Assembly (NCBI GenBank): GCA_963777515.1
Contig: CAVZQU010000008.1
Coordinates: forward strand, 186,001-250,000
Direction: 5' to 3'
Source: CAVSWT01 sp963777515
GTDB lineage: Bacteria > Bacteroidota > Ignavibacteria > Ignavibacteriales > Ignavibacteriaceae
Length of the DNA stretch: 64,000 nucleotides
Position numbers and translations under genes: made by a program. Position 1 is the first letter of the stretch. The number at the start of each line of letters is the position of its first letter. Of this stretch, positions 17,828 through 25,300 are shown in pieces. The notes under the pieces were generated by a model. It was given only the letters and a program-made list of their open reading frames with translations. It did no database searches and was not told the DNA's origin.

Positions 17828-18457
17828 ATGATTAAGCTGGCTATTGTAGAAGATGACAATGAACTAAGAAAAAACCTTGAAGATTTTTTAAATCAGCAGG
17901 AAGAATTTACCTGTATACTATCCAATGACTCTGCCGAAAATCTTCTTTGGGAATTGAAAAAATCTGAATTACCAGATATTATTTTAATGGACATTCAGCT
18001 TCCCGGTATGTCGGGAATTGAAGCAATGAAATTAATCAAAGAAAAATATCCTGAAATAGAAATTCTAATGCTTACTGTTTATGCTGATTCACAAAAAATA
18101 TTTGACGCATTATGTTCGGGTGCTTCGGGATATTTATTAAAGAATGCACCTTTTGATGAATTAAAAAATTCGATTATAGAATTAAGTAATGGCGGTGCTC
18201 CAATGTCTCCGCAAATTGCCAGGAAAGTAATCAGTTATTTTACACCGGTGAAGAAACAAAAGAAAGAATCGGCACTATCTGACAAAGAGAAAGAGGTTGT
18301 AGTCGGTTTGGTTGATGGATTGAGTTACAAACAAATCGCAGAAAGATTATTTATCTCTGTAGAAACCGTCAACTCACATATAAAAAATATTTACAAAAAA
18401 CTTCATGTTCATTCCAAATCGGAGGTTATAAAAAAATCATTAAAAAATGAGATTTAA
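17828..18457 (+). CDS. NarL/LuxR-family response regulator
   Basis: 209 residues. The receiver domain (1-120) has the acidic pocket VEDD, phospho-Asp at residue 55 (ILMDIQLPGMSG), the switch Thr (LTVYAD) and Lys (YLLKNAP). The C-terminal LuxR helix-turn-helix reads LSDKEKEVVVGLVDGLSYKQ then IAERLFISVETVNSHIKNIY. It is a transcription factor activated by the propeller sensor kinase whose gene ends 11 bp upstream, a pairing that is standard for HisKA_3 kinases. Targets are unknown; the T9SS gene that follows on the same strand is a candidate but has its own 147-bp leader. Confidence 0.93.
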   Translation: MIKLAIVEDDNELRKNLEDFLNQQEEFTCILSNDSAENLLWELKKSELPDIILMDIQLPGMSGIEAMKLIKEKYPEIEILMLTVYADSQKIFDALCSGASGYLLKNAPFDELKNSIIELSNGGAPMSPQIARKVISYFTPVKKQKKESALSDKEKEVVVGLVDGLSYKQIAERLFISVETVNSHIKNIYKKLHVHSKSEVIKKSLKNEI

Positions 18458-18604
18458 TTATAAAGCTTGTGTTTTAAAGTAACCCCTAATAGAGAATATT
18501 CTAAAATTACCATAATCATGGGATTGATAGAGGAAATTGTGATAAGCATATTTGCTTCAGAAATCAAGCGGGTATAATTAATCACAAGTTCTAATGGAGG
18601 AAAT

Positions 18605-20487
18605 ATGAAAACAAGATTAAACCACAAAACACTCATGGGGGTAATTTTTATTGTTGGATTAATTCTACAATCTTCAACTTTTGCCCAAGCGATTGCGTAT
18701 TACTCTGCAACAGTTAAGAATACCGATAATCAGCCTATTGAAAATGTAACGGTTAATGCAACAGGCGCTAATACTGTATCAACAGATGCAGAGGGAAAAT
18801 TTTTAGTAAGTTTTACTAGCCTTCTCCCGGATACATCCGGAGGAAATACAACTTATGCAAGTTTAACATTTTCTCATCCTGATTATGATACATTGAACAA
18901 GGTAATCTTTATATCTGATGGCGATAGTATTCTCGGAGGCACTATAACACTAAATACAAAAGCCCCAAGTAAGTTGGTTACTGTTTCCGGAAATGTGAAA
19001 TATGAAAATGATCAGCCTGTTCAATATGGTGAAGTGTTTTTTCTAAATACGAATAATTCATTAAAAAATGTTTATACAACCACAGACGAAATGGGAAATT
19101 ATTCTACTCAGATTGACACTGGATCGTATTACGTAAGATCAAAAGCATTATATAGACAAGATGCGGCATGGGCATATAGATATGTATACTATGATAGTTC
19201 TTCAAATCTCGCCGAAGCAAATTTATTAAACGTTTCTTCCGATATTACTGATCTTAATTTTATACATAAAGATTTACAGGTTGGTTCAATTTCAGGAAAA
19301 GTTATTGATGCCGAAACACTTCAGCCATTGCAGGAAGTTGCAGTTTCTGTTACATCTGCTCCATTGACAGATTCAAGCTTAATCGGAACAGATTCAAACG
19401 GAAATTATTCCGTTAATGTTTTTGAAGGCACCTATTATTTGTTTGCATATAAACCAGCTTACCAGCTTTTATATTATAATCAAGTACCCAGTATTTTTGA
19501 TGCAACTCCGGTAACTGTAAATTCTGATAATTTAAATGTTACAGGCATTGATTTTTCATTATCTTCTCAGACTGACGGGACAAACAGCATTTCAGGATTT
19601 GTTTACGATGAAGATACCGGTTTGCCAATTGCCAATGTTTATGTCTATGCAGTTCCAATTGCAGGAGGAAACTGGACAGAATCGAAAACAGTCGAAAAAT
19701 CAACTGATGACAAAAAGCTTTTAAAGACCGACAACAATGGAGCTTATACCCTTGGAAACTTAAGAAACGGAGCTTACACAATTCTTTATCATAAAGATGG
19801 TTACTTAAGTAGCTTTTATGGAGATGAATATGCCTGGGAAAACTGCTTCGGTTATTAACTTAACTGGAAATACCAATATTTCTAATGTTAATGCAAATTT
19901 AAAACCTATGGAATCATTCGGTGGCGAAATTGCCGGTTCAGTTAATATTTCCAATTCAGGCTCAACTTTAAGCGGAACTTTGGTATCAGCTTTCAATTCT
20001 TCCGGAGAGGTCATTGCAAATACCATTTCCGAGCATGATGGCAGTTATTTAATTCCTTCTTTATTAAATGACAACTACACAATTAAAGCAAGTAAAGTAG
20101 GTTATCAAACTTCTGAATATTCACAAAAGGTTACAATTGATTTAAACAATTCCCCGGTAATAAAGAACGTTGATTTTTCAGTTGTTACAACAGATGTTGA
20201 AAGAGCTAATAATGATATTCCTAAAAACTTTCAGCTTATCGCAAAACTATCCTAATCCGTTTAATCCATCTACTAAAATTGAATTTTCCGTATCCAAAGC
20301 ATCTCAAGTAAGCTTAAAAGTTTATAATATTTTAGGAAAAGAAATAACAACTCTTGTTAGTAAATATTTAGCACCCGGGGAATATAAAGTAAACTTTAAC
20401 GGGATAGATCTTCCATCAGGAGTTTATGTATATAAACTTAGCGCAGGTACTTTTTCAGACATTAAGAAAATGATTCTCTTAAAATAA
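18605..20487 (+). CDS. T9SS-secreted carboxypeptidase-regulatory-repeat protein, two frameshifts
   Basis: One ~627-residue gene broken near 19840 (one extra base) and near 20230 (one extra base). It starts at an ATG with a strong GGAGG site (about 18597-18601) and a signal peptide (GVIFIVGLILQSSTFAQ). Several CarboxypepD_reg-like beta-sandwich repeats follow, each with an 'ISGKVIDAETLQPLQEVAVS'-type strand and a 'DSNGNYSVNVFEGTYYLFA'-type strand. It ends in a T9SS type A sorting domain (SLSQNYPNPFNPSTKIEFSV to IKKMILLK). Such proteins are surface-exposed, non-enzymatic, adhesive or matrix components. The strong terminator at 20511 closes the unit. Confidence 0.85.
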
Positions 20488-20510
20488 ATCCTCTACTTCT
20501 CGCAAACCAG

Positions 20511-20532
20511 CCCCCGTTTATGCGGGGGTTTT
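20511..20532 (+). terminator. Rho-independent terminator
   Basis: CCCCCG (20511-20516) and CGGGGG (20523-20528) form a six-pair GC stem with a TTTATG loop, followed at once by TTTTATATTTT. It sits 24 bp after the stop of the T9SS gene and also 14 bp before the end of the convergent lipoprotein gene. Confidence 0.85.
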
Positions 20533-20545
20533 ATATTTTAAGTGC

Positions 20546-21079
20546 CTATTTCATTTTTTTGTTTTGCATTTCCATTTGACTACTTTGCATCATCTGCTGC
20601 ATTTTCATCATATCCATTGGATCAACATATCCCCAATGTTCGGTGACTTTTCCATCTTTAACTATCATAACATCAACCCCGGAATATGACATTTCTTTAT
20701 GTGAAGGAGGCATCCCCATAAATTCTCCGTCTTGCGTTCCGGTAGATGTTGCCATCGCAAAAACCGTATCACCCGAAACAGCCATTGAATGTATGGTGGT
20801 ATGCATATCCGGAAATGCATTATGGAACTTGATGAACGTTTCTTTTACTCCGGCTAACCCAGTCTTTTTTGTCATTGAAGTATCAAGCTGATGATCAACA
20901 ACATTTTCTGCAACCAACGAATCAAGTTCATTTATATTACCGGAATCGAAAATCGCAGTTGTTTTAGCAGCAATATCTTTTTTTTGTTGATCCATTGCGG
21001 TTTGTTCGTTCCCAGTACCGCTGCATGATTGAAGTGTAAAAAGTGCGGCAGCAAGACTAGTAATGAAATACTTTTTCAT
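20546..21079 (-). CDS. SnoaL-like/ester-cyclase-like lipoprotein
   Basis: 177 residues with a lipobox (FTLQSCSG; Cys near residue 19), so probably anchored in a membrane facing the periplasm. The body fits the SnoaL/ester cyclase fold of the NTF2 superfamily: an N-terminal helix, NELDSLVAENVVDHQLD, then GLAGVKETFIKFHNAFPDMH, and strands ending SGVDVMIVKDGKVTEHWGYV. Most of these bind small hydrophobic molecules. The C-terminal tail is very Met/Gln-rich (DMMKMQQMMQSSQMEMQNKK), which could bind copper or other soft metals, but that is inference. It is a single gene with its own leader. Confidence 0.75.
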   Translation of the reverse strand: MKKYFITSLAAALFTLQSCSGTGNEQTAMDQQKKDIAAKTTAIFDSGNINELDSLVAENVVDHQLDTSMTKKTGLAGVKETFIKFHNAFPDMHTTIHSMAVSGDTVFAMATSTGTQDGEFMGMPPSHKEMSYSGVDVMIVKDGKVTEHWGYVDPMDMMKMQQMMQSSQMEMQNKKMK

Positions 21080-21244
21080 AGCTTACCTTTCTTTTTATTT
21101 ATAAATTTATTTAGCGGGATAAATGTAGTGTTGGAATTTATAATAATTTTCTTTCAGATGGTATAAAAAAGTTAAAATTTTTAAGAAATTTATTTCACCC
21201 TTCAAGAATTCAATATTATGAGGCAGGAATTTGTATTGTCCAAT

Positions 21245-21451
21245 TTATTTATTGTTTGAAGTTGTACTCTCACCCTCACTTGAACCTAAGCTTGAACTTT
21301 GAGCAACCATCCTCCCGGATTTTTTCAATGCTTCTGTAAGAAGATATTCAATCTGTGCATTTATGCTTCTCAAGTCGTCTGCCGCCCATTTCTCAAGAGC
21401 GGCATGAACATTTCCATCAATTCTTAATAAAAATTTTTTCTTATCAGCCAT
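21245..21451 (-). CDS. Arc-type ribbon-helix-helix DNA-binding protein
   Basis: 68 residues. FLLRIDGNVHAALEKWAADD then LRSINAQIEYLLTEALKKSG matches the Arc/MetJ-type ribbon-helix-helix pattern (beta-strand, helix with the ADDLRSINAQIE turn). The C-terminal tail is Ser/Gly-rich. It would dimerise and bind operator DNA. It is the last gene of a tight minus-strand unit after the SPFH gene and a small membrane-associated gene, an association seen repeatedly in bacteria, so it may autoregulate that unit. A toxin partner is not apparent, and I do not call it an antitoxin. Confidence 0.72.
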   Translation of the reverse strand: MADKKKFLLRIDGNVHAALEKWAADDLRSINAQIEYLLTEALKKSGRMVAQSSSLGSSEGESTTSNNK

Positions 21452-21465
21452 ATATAAAATCTATT

Positions 21466-21983
21466 TTATCCTCCTGCTGCGGCACCGGCAGCACGCTTTC
21501 TTATTGCTGAAATATACCAGGCTAGTATTATAACCCATGGGTATTTATCTATCAGCTCTGATTTTTTTTCAATCAATATTTCAACATTTGTCCTAAACCC
21601 GACTTTATCAATTAATTTTATTAGAGTCTGGCCGGATGAATCCTGAAGTTCATATCCTTTTTTAAAAGCCTTAAATTCAAGCTTCATTTTTTCGCCTCTC
21701 GGCAAATCTATTATCCCGTGCTGTTTAAAATTACTCCCTTATACTTTGCATAAGGGAGAGTATACCCCGACTTCTTTATAGCAATTTCCGATCTCCAAAA
21801 GGATGGTCGGTAAAAGATCCATTTTGTATTGAACAATGCAATTTCCATTTGGAAGCCGAATTTTTTTATTTTCTTTATAGTCCCTAAAATTTCATTACCG
21901 CTTTTTAATTCATAATAAGTTTTCCATACTGAAGGCTGAATTAGTATTATTTCTTTTCCGTAATAATCAGATAATTTTTTCAT
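21466..21983 (-). CDS. Small beta-rich protein with C-terminal hydrophobic helix, one frameshift
   Basis: Two open frames (21983-21711 and 21705-21466) join if one G is missing from the GGG run at 21715-21717. This gives ILNSTGIIDLPRGEKMKLEF. The ~172-residue product has two beta-rich halves, each with a Y-E-L/strand-turn pattern (YYELKSGNEILGTIKK, then GYELQDSSGQTLIKLI). It ends in a hydrophobic helix (PWVIILAWYISAI) followed by basic and Ala/Gly residues (RKRAAGAAAGG). The layout recalls LURP-one/scramblase-like folds, but this is a loose resemblance. Position 17 bp after the SPFH gene implies a shared role in membrane organisation. Family otherwise unknown. Confidence 0.6.
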
Positions 21984-22000
21984 TGCATTTTACCAGTCGA

Positions 22001-22876
22001 TTATTGATAAAGCGTACCGGTATTTACAATTGGCGTAACTTCACTTTCCGAAACTAATGCAACCATTAGATTATTTACCATAGTAGCTTTTTTATCTTCG
22101 TCCAATTCAATAATTTTTTGTTCACTTAAAGATTTTAGAGCTAAATCAACCATGCTCACAGCACCTTCAACAATTTTGAATCTTGCTGCAACAACTGCTT
22201 CAGCCTGCTGTCTTCTCAGCATTGCCTGTGCAATTTCCTGCGCATAAGCTAGGTGACTAATTCTTGCTTCAATCACTTCAACACCGGCAATATCCAATCT
22301 TGATTGAACTTGCTTTTGCAAACTCTCTGCAATCTCCTGCGGACTTCCTCTTAAAGATGCCTTATTGTTCTCGCTTTCATCATAAGGAAATTCTGAGGCT
22401 AAAGATCTTATTGAAGTCTCGCTCTGTATATCAACAAACTGTTCGTAGTTTTCAACATCAAAAACAGCTTTTGCAGAATCTCCAACTCTCCAAACTATAA
22501 CTGCTCCAATTTCAATAGGGTTTCCATTTAAATCATTAACTTTAATTTTTTCACTGCTGAAATTTCTAATTCGCAGAGTAATTCTTTTCTTTATTGTAAA
22601 AGGATTGACCCACCAAAAACCTGAATGCCGGACAGTCCCGGTATATTTACCAAATAGTATCAACACCCTTGAATCGTTGGGTTGGACTATAATAAATCCG
22701 CTATTTAGTAAAAGTAATCCTAGCAGCACCGGAATAAATATCCACAAAAATTGTGGATCTTGTGCCCGAATTCCGCTTATAAATAGATAGACTTCAAACA
22801 CCAATAAAAGAAGTGAAATTAATAGTATTATAAAACCATTAATTTTAGCTGCCTGTTTTTCTGATATTTTTTCCAT
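22001..22876 (-). CDS. SPFH (band 7) domain membrane protein
   Basis: 291 residues. Two hydrophobic segments near the N-terminus (KINGFIILLISLLLLVFEVY; FLWIFIPVLLGLLLLNSGF) form a membrane hairpin. The band 7/SPFH domain follows: IVQPNDSRVLILFGKYTGTV, WRVGDSAKAVFDVENYEQFV, and the coiled region VQSRLDIAGVEVIEARISHL then AYAQEIAQAMLRRQQAEAVV. Such proteins oligomerise and organise membrane microdomains or chaperone membrane complexes. It is the first gene of a three-gene unit with a small beta-rich protein and an Arc-type regulator. Upstream lies a repeat-rich gap (22877-23187). Confidence 0.88.
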   Translation of the reverse strand: MEKISEKQAAKINGFIILLISLLLLVFEVYLFISGIRAQDPQFLWIFIPVLLGLLLLNSGFIIVQPNDSRVLILFGKYTGTVRHSGFWWVNPFTIKKRITLRIRNFSSEKIKVNDLNGNPIEIGAVIVWRVGDSAKAVFDVENYEQFVDIQSETSIRSLASEFPYDESENNKASLRGSPQEIAESLQKQVQSRLDIAGVEVIEARISHLAYAQEIAQAMLRRQQAEAVVAARFKIVEGAVSMVDLALKSLSEQKIIELDEDKKATMVNNLMVALVSESEVTPIVNTGTLYQ

Positions 22877-22965
22877 TTTTTCCCTTTAATAATGTTAATG
22901 CTATCGTAATGATATCACTTTAATATCAAATAGTCAAGTAGAACCTTTCTAGAGTTCTGATGTAG

Positions 22966-23086
22966 AGAGGCTGTCTCAAAAGTCAAATTTTGTCAACCTG
23001 AACTTGTTTCAGGTTCTAATTTCATTTCAAAATCGAAATAATAGATTCCGAAATAAATTCGGAATGACAGTTTTGAGACAGCCTCT
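22966..23086. repeat. Inverted-repeat-bounded element (MITE/REP-like)
   Basis: AGAGGCTGTCTCAAAA (22966-22981) and its exact inverse TTTTGAGACAGCCTCT (23071-23086) bound a 121-bp unit. Inside are AACCTGAA-CTTG-TTCAGGTT and ATTCCGAA-ATAAA-TTCGGAAT hairpins. No open frame. The nested palindromes fit a small non-autonomous interspersed repeat. Together with the hairpin at 23133 it fills the 311-bp gene-free gap 22877-23187. Confidence 0.65.
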
Positions 23087-23132
23087 AATTGTAAAGTCGT
23101 TTTTTATGGATTTATTTTTTATCGGGAGTCAA

Positions 23133-23163
23133 TATAGAGACGCCTCATCGAGGCGTCTCTATA
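23133..23163. repeat. Perfect 14-bp stem hairpin repeat
   Basis: TATAGAGACGCCTC-ATC-GAGGCGTCTCTATA is a perfect hairpin. A diverged version (TTAGACGCTTCAATGAAACG, 28005 onward) occurs after the amidase gene, and both loci carry GGGAGTCA close by, so they are copies of one interspersed repeat family. Confidence 0.65.
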
Positions 23164-23187
23164 AATGGTTTCTTGAACTATAAAATA

Positions 23188-23397
23188 TTAAATAGAAACT
23201 TCTTCAATTTCTAACGCTTCGTTCATCAACATTTTAATTTCTTTTATATTGAAGTTATAATTCATTTTATCTTTTACAGTTGATTCATCTTTTGGATCAC
23301 CAATGAAAAATTCAGCGAGCTGTTTTACAGAAGTTTCATCTTCGGCATCAATAGTAACTGAATAAACTCTGGTTAGATTTACTTTGAAGGTTTTCAT
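23188..23397 (-). CDS. small hypothetical protein
   Basis: 69 residues, cytoplasmic, acidic. It opens with a strand (MKTFKVNLTRVYSVTIDAED), continues with a helix (SVKQLAEFFIGDPKDES) and ends with strand-helix (NFNIKEIKMLMNEALEIEEV). It is a compact beta-alpha-beta layout of unknown family. It lies 36 bp after the lysozyme-like gene on the same strand and may be cotranscribed. Nothing more can be said. Confidence 0.5.
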   Translation of the reverse strand: MKTFKVNLTRVYSVTIDAEDETSVKQLAEFFIGDPKDESTVKDKMNYNFNIKEIKMLMNEALEIEEVSI

Positions 23398-23433
23398 AAA
23401 TTTAATTCTCTTTAATTTATGTTTTGTATATCT

Positions 23434-24231
23434 TTACCCCGCCCTTTCATCCCCTGCTAAATAATAACCGGTAACTTTCTTAAATGCTTCGGAAGTTTTA
23501 TCACCCGGACAACCATCAGGTTTTACATAAATCCCCGGGAATGTATTTAAAAAGTTTTGCAGTTCTGTTGCATAATTAATTTTAGTTTTCGAATATCTAA
23601 GTAGCGGTTTTGCGATATCAGTTTCGTGGTTTATTACCGGCTCACCCGTAAATGAAATTTCATTTTTCTCCGACAATCTTCTTAACAAAACTGCTGCACC
23701 GCACTGCTGCGAAACTGCCGTATCAGACCAGGTGCCGTCGGCAATATATTTTCCTTTTTGATAGTGGTTTGAAAATCCCCAAAGGTACGGCGAGTAAACC
23801 TGTGGATGTTTCATCCTGTAACCCCAGCCGTTATATCCTTCAAGTTTATACAAAGTGCCGGGTAAACTCCAATCATTCCATTGATCAATTTTCATCATTG
23901 TTAATGCATCTGTGGCGCTGTCTTCCCAGGTAAAAGGAGGATTCCCGGTTTTAGGCCTGCCTGCCGGAACATGAACAGTCCTTGCGGTGAGTGGATCACC
24001 ATTATGCAAATGACAATTAAAATTCATTGATGCTTCCATTTGGTGAATTGCAGCAATAAAAAACCACGGTATCTTCAGCTTCTTAGCAACAGTATCATAG
24101 CGGGATTTATTTGAAAGCATTTTGTTAACAATCTTTTCAACCAATGCAGTTCTATTAGAATCGAATACACAGGTATTAAATAAATTTTTGTATTCGTCCA
24201 TCAAACTATTAGAAAAACTTACAAGTGCCAT
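23434..24231 (-). CDS. Lysozyme-like protein with C-terminal peptidoglycan-binding-like region
   Basis: 265 residues, no signal peptide. An N-terminal lysozyme-fold region carries the distinctive IHQMEASMNFNCHLHNGDPL and TARTVHVPAGRPKTGNPPFT segments known from proteins annotated as peptidoglycan-binding or lysozyme-family in cyanobacteria and Bacteroidota. The Glu in HQMEAS is the likely catalytic acid by analogy with lysozymes. The C-terminus (TELQNFLNTFPGIYVKPDGC, then GDKTSEAFKKVTGYYL) is a PG_binding_1-like helical repeat. Without an export signal it may act after lysis, be phage- or tailocin-derived, or be exported by another route. The AGGCGCC region upstream is an odd leader, with no clear ribosome-binding site. 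Confidence 0.7.
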   Translation of the reverse strand: MALVSFSNSLMDEYKNLFNTCVFDSNRTALVEKIVNKMLSNKSRYDTVAKKLKIPWFFIAAIHQMEASMNFNCHLHNGDPLTARTVHVPAGRPKTGNPPFTWEDSATDALTMMKIDQWNDWSLPGTLYKLEGYNGWGYRMKHPQVYSPYLWGFSNHYQKGKYIADGTWSDTAVSQQCGAAVLLRRLSEKNEISFTGEPVINHETDIAKPLLRYSKTKINYATELQNFLNTFPGIYVKPDGCPGDKTSEAFKKVTGYYLAGDERAG

Positions 24232-24447
24232 GGCGCCTCCTTATATTAATTTTATAAATCGATTCTTTACATAATCCACTATAATAGAACTGCAATTGTG
24301 AAAGAGAGGGTGATGGAAATGAAAAAATATTTTTACTTAATCAATAGACAAATTGAACTAAACAAGTCAAGCTACACAATCAATATAAAAGATTGATTCT
24401 GTCATTCCAAAATTATTTTTGTGCATACATTTTTTAGAAAATGAAAG

Positions 24448-24468
24448 ATGCTGAAACTAGTTCAGCAT
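24448..24468. repeat. REP-like hairpin
   Basis: ATGCTGAA-ACTAG-TTCAGCAT is a perfect 8-bp stem in a 272-bp gap (24232-24503), beside CTGTCATTCC and CATGACGTTTG. This is the 'GATGCTGAAACAAGTTCAGCATGAC' type of dispersed repeat. No gene is visible in the gap. Confidence 0.5.
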
Positions 24469-24503
24469 GACGTTTGAAAAACCTAATGTTAACTCTTGCT
24501 TTT

Positions 24504-25094
24504 TTATTGTTTGTACTTCAATTCTTTTTTAATCGATTCTAACTCTTCCATAAGGTATTTAATCTTTTCTTTATCGGACAATTCTGCTTCGTTTGATTGA
24601 GGCTCTGCCTTTTGATTTGCTTTAAAGACTTTTATCCTTTTTAAAATCTCATCACCGGTTTCTTCCGCCAATTTAATATCTACAAACTGGATATCGGGAT
24701 ATGACCACCTGCGCTCTTCATCTTCTGCGGCAATAATATTTACGGTTGCTATTTTAAATAATTTCTGCAGCGGGCCTTGCTTAATTTTTACATTAGCAAT
24801 TTTAGAAAAAGGAATTGCTAATTTTATTTTCCAGAAAACCCCCTTTAATAAAACTATCGAATCGTCATTTATCTCATATAGCAGTGACTTGTGAAATGAT
24901 GGAATCCAGAATAAAACAATAAGTGCGGCTATCAAAAACATTATAAGCGTTGTTAAAATTGCAACTGATTCAGGATATCTAACTGCGGCTAATAATAATG
25001 TTAAAAGCACGGCACAAGGAATAAAAACAATCCACCACTTTATATACCAGATAGTTTTTTGTTCAACTTCAGGCTTTATTAAAATTTGATTCAT
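24504..25094 (-). CDS. Bacterial PH-domain membrane protein (YdbS/bPH2-like)
   Basis: 196 residues. Two adjacent hydrophobic helices (WWIVFIPCAVLLTLLLAAV; LTTLIMFLIAALIVLFWIPS) are followed by a bacterial PH domain (NDDSIVLLKGVFWKIKLAIP, FSKIANVKIKQGPLQKLFKI, ATVNIIAAEDEERRW). It ends with a charged coiled-coil tail (AELSDKEKIKYLMEELESIK). The membrane-hairpin-plus-PH layout is that of the YdbS/bPH2 family, whose role is poorly known but is linked to envelope stress or toxin protection. Single gene, divergent from the secreted amidase gene. Confidence 0.78.
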   Translation of the reverse strand: MNQILIKPEVEQKTIWYIKWWIVFIPCAVLLTLLLAAVRYPESVAILTTLIMFLIAALIVLFWIPSFHKSLLYEINDDSIVLLKGVFWKIKLAIPFSKIANVKIKQGPLQKLFKIATVNIIAAEDEERRWSYPDIQFVDIKLAEETGDEILKRIKVFKANQKAEPQSNEAELSDKEKIKYLMEELESIKKELKYKQ

Positions 25095-25300
25095 TTTTTT
25101 ATCATTTATTTTAAAAATATACAGTTAAAGGAATATATTAATATTTATCTGGAAGATTTATTTAAACATTACATATACGAGTTTAAAAATCAAACAAAAA
25201 CTAGAAAACAGGCAATATTTAGGAATTGTATAAGGTCAATAGATGTTTTATTTTATTTATTCTTTTTTAGAAAATATTGTAAAAAACATATAGGAAATTC

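Noticed and set aside
21245..21451. Type II toxin-antitoxin system based on the Arc-type protein
   Set aside because: No toxin-like partner is adjacent. The neighbouring genes are an SPFH protein and a membrane-associated protein, so an autoregulator is the simpler reading.
22877..23187. tRNA or small RNA in the repeat-rich gap
   Set aside because: The hairpins are perfect palindromes without a tRNA T-loop sequence or acceptor pairing, and similar hairpins recur elsewhere, so they are repeats.
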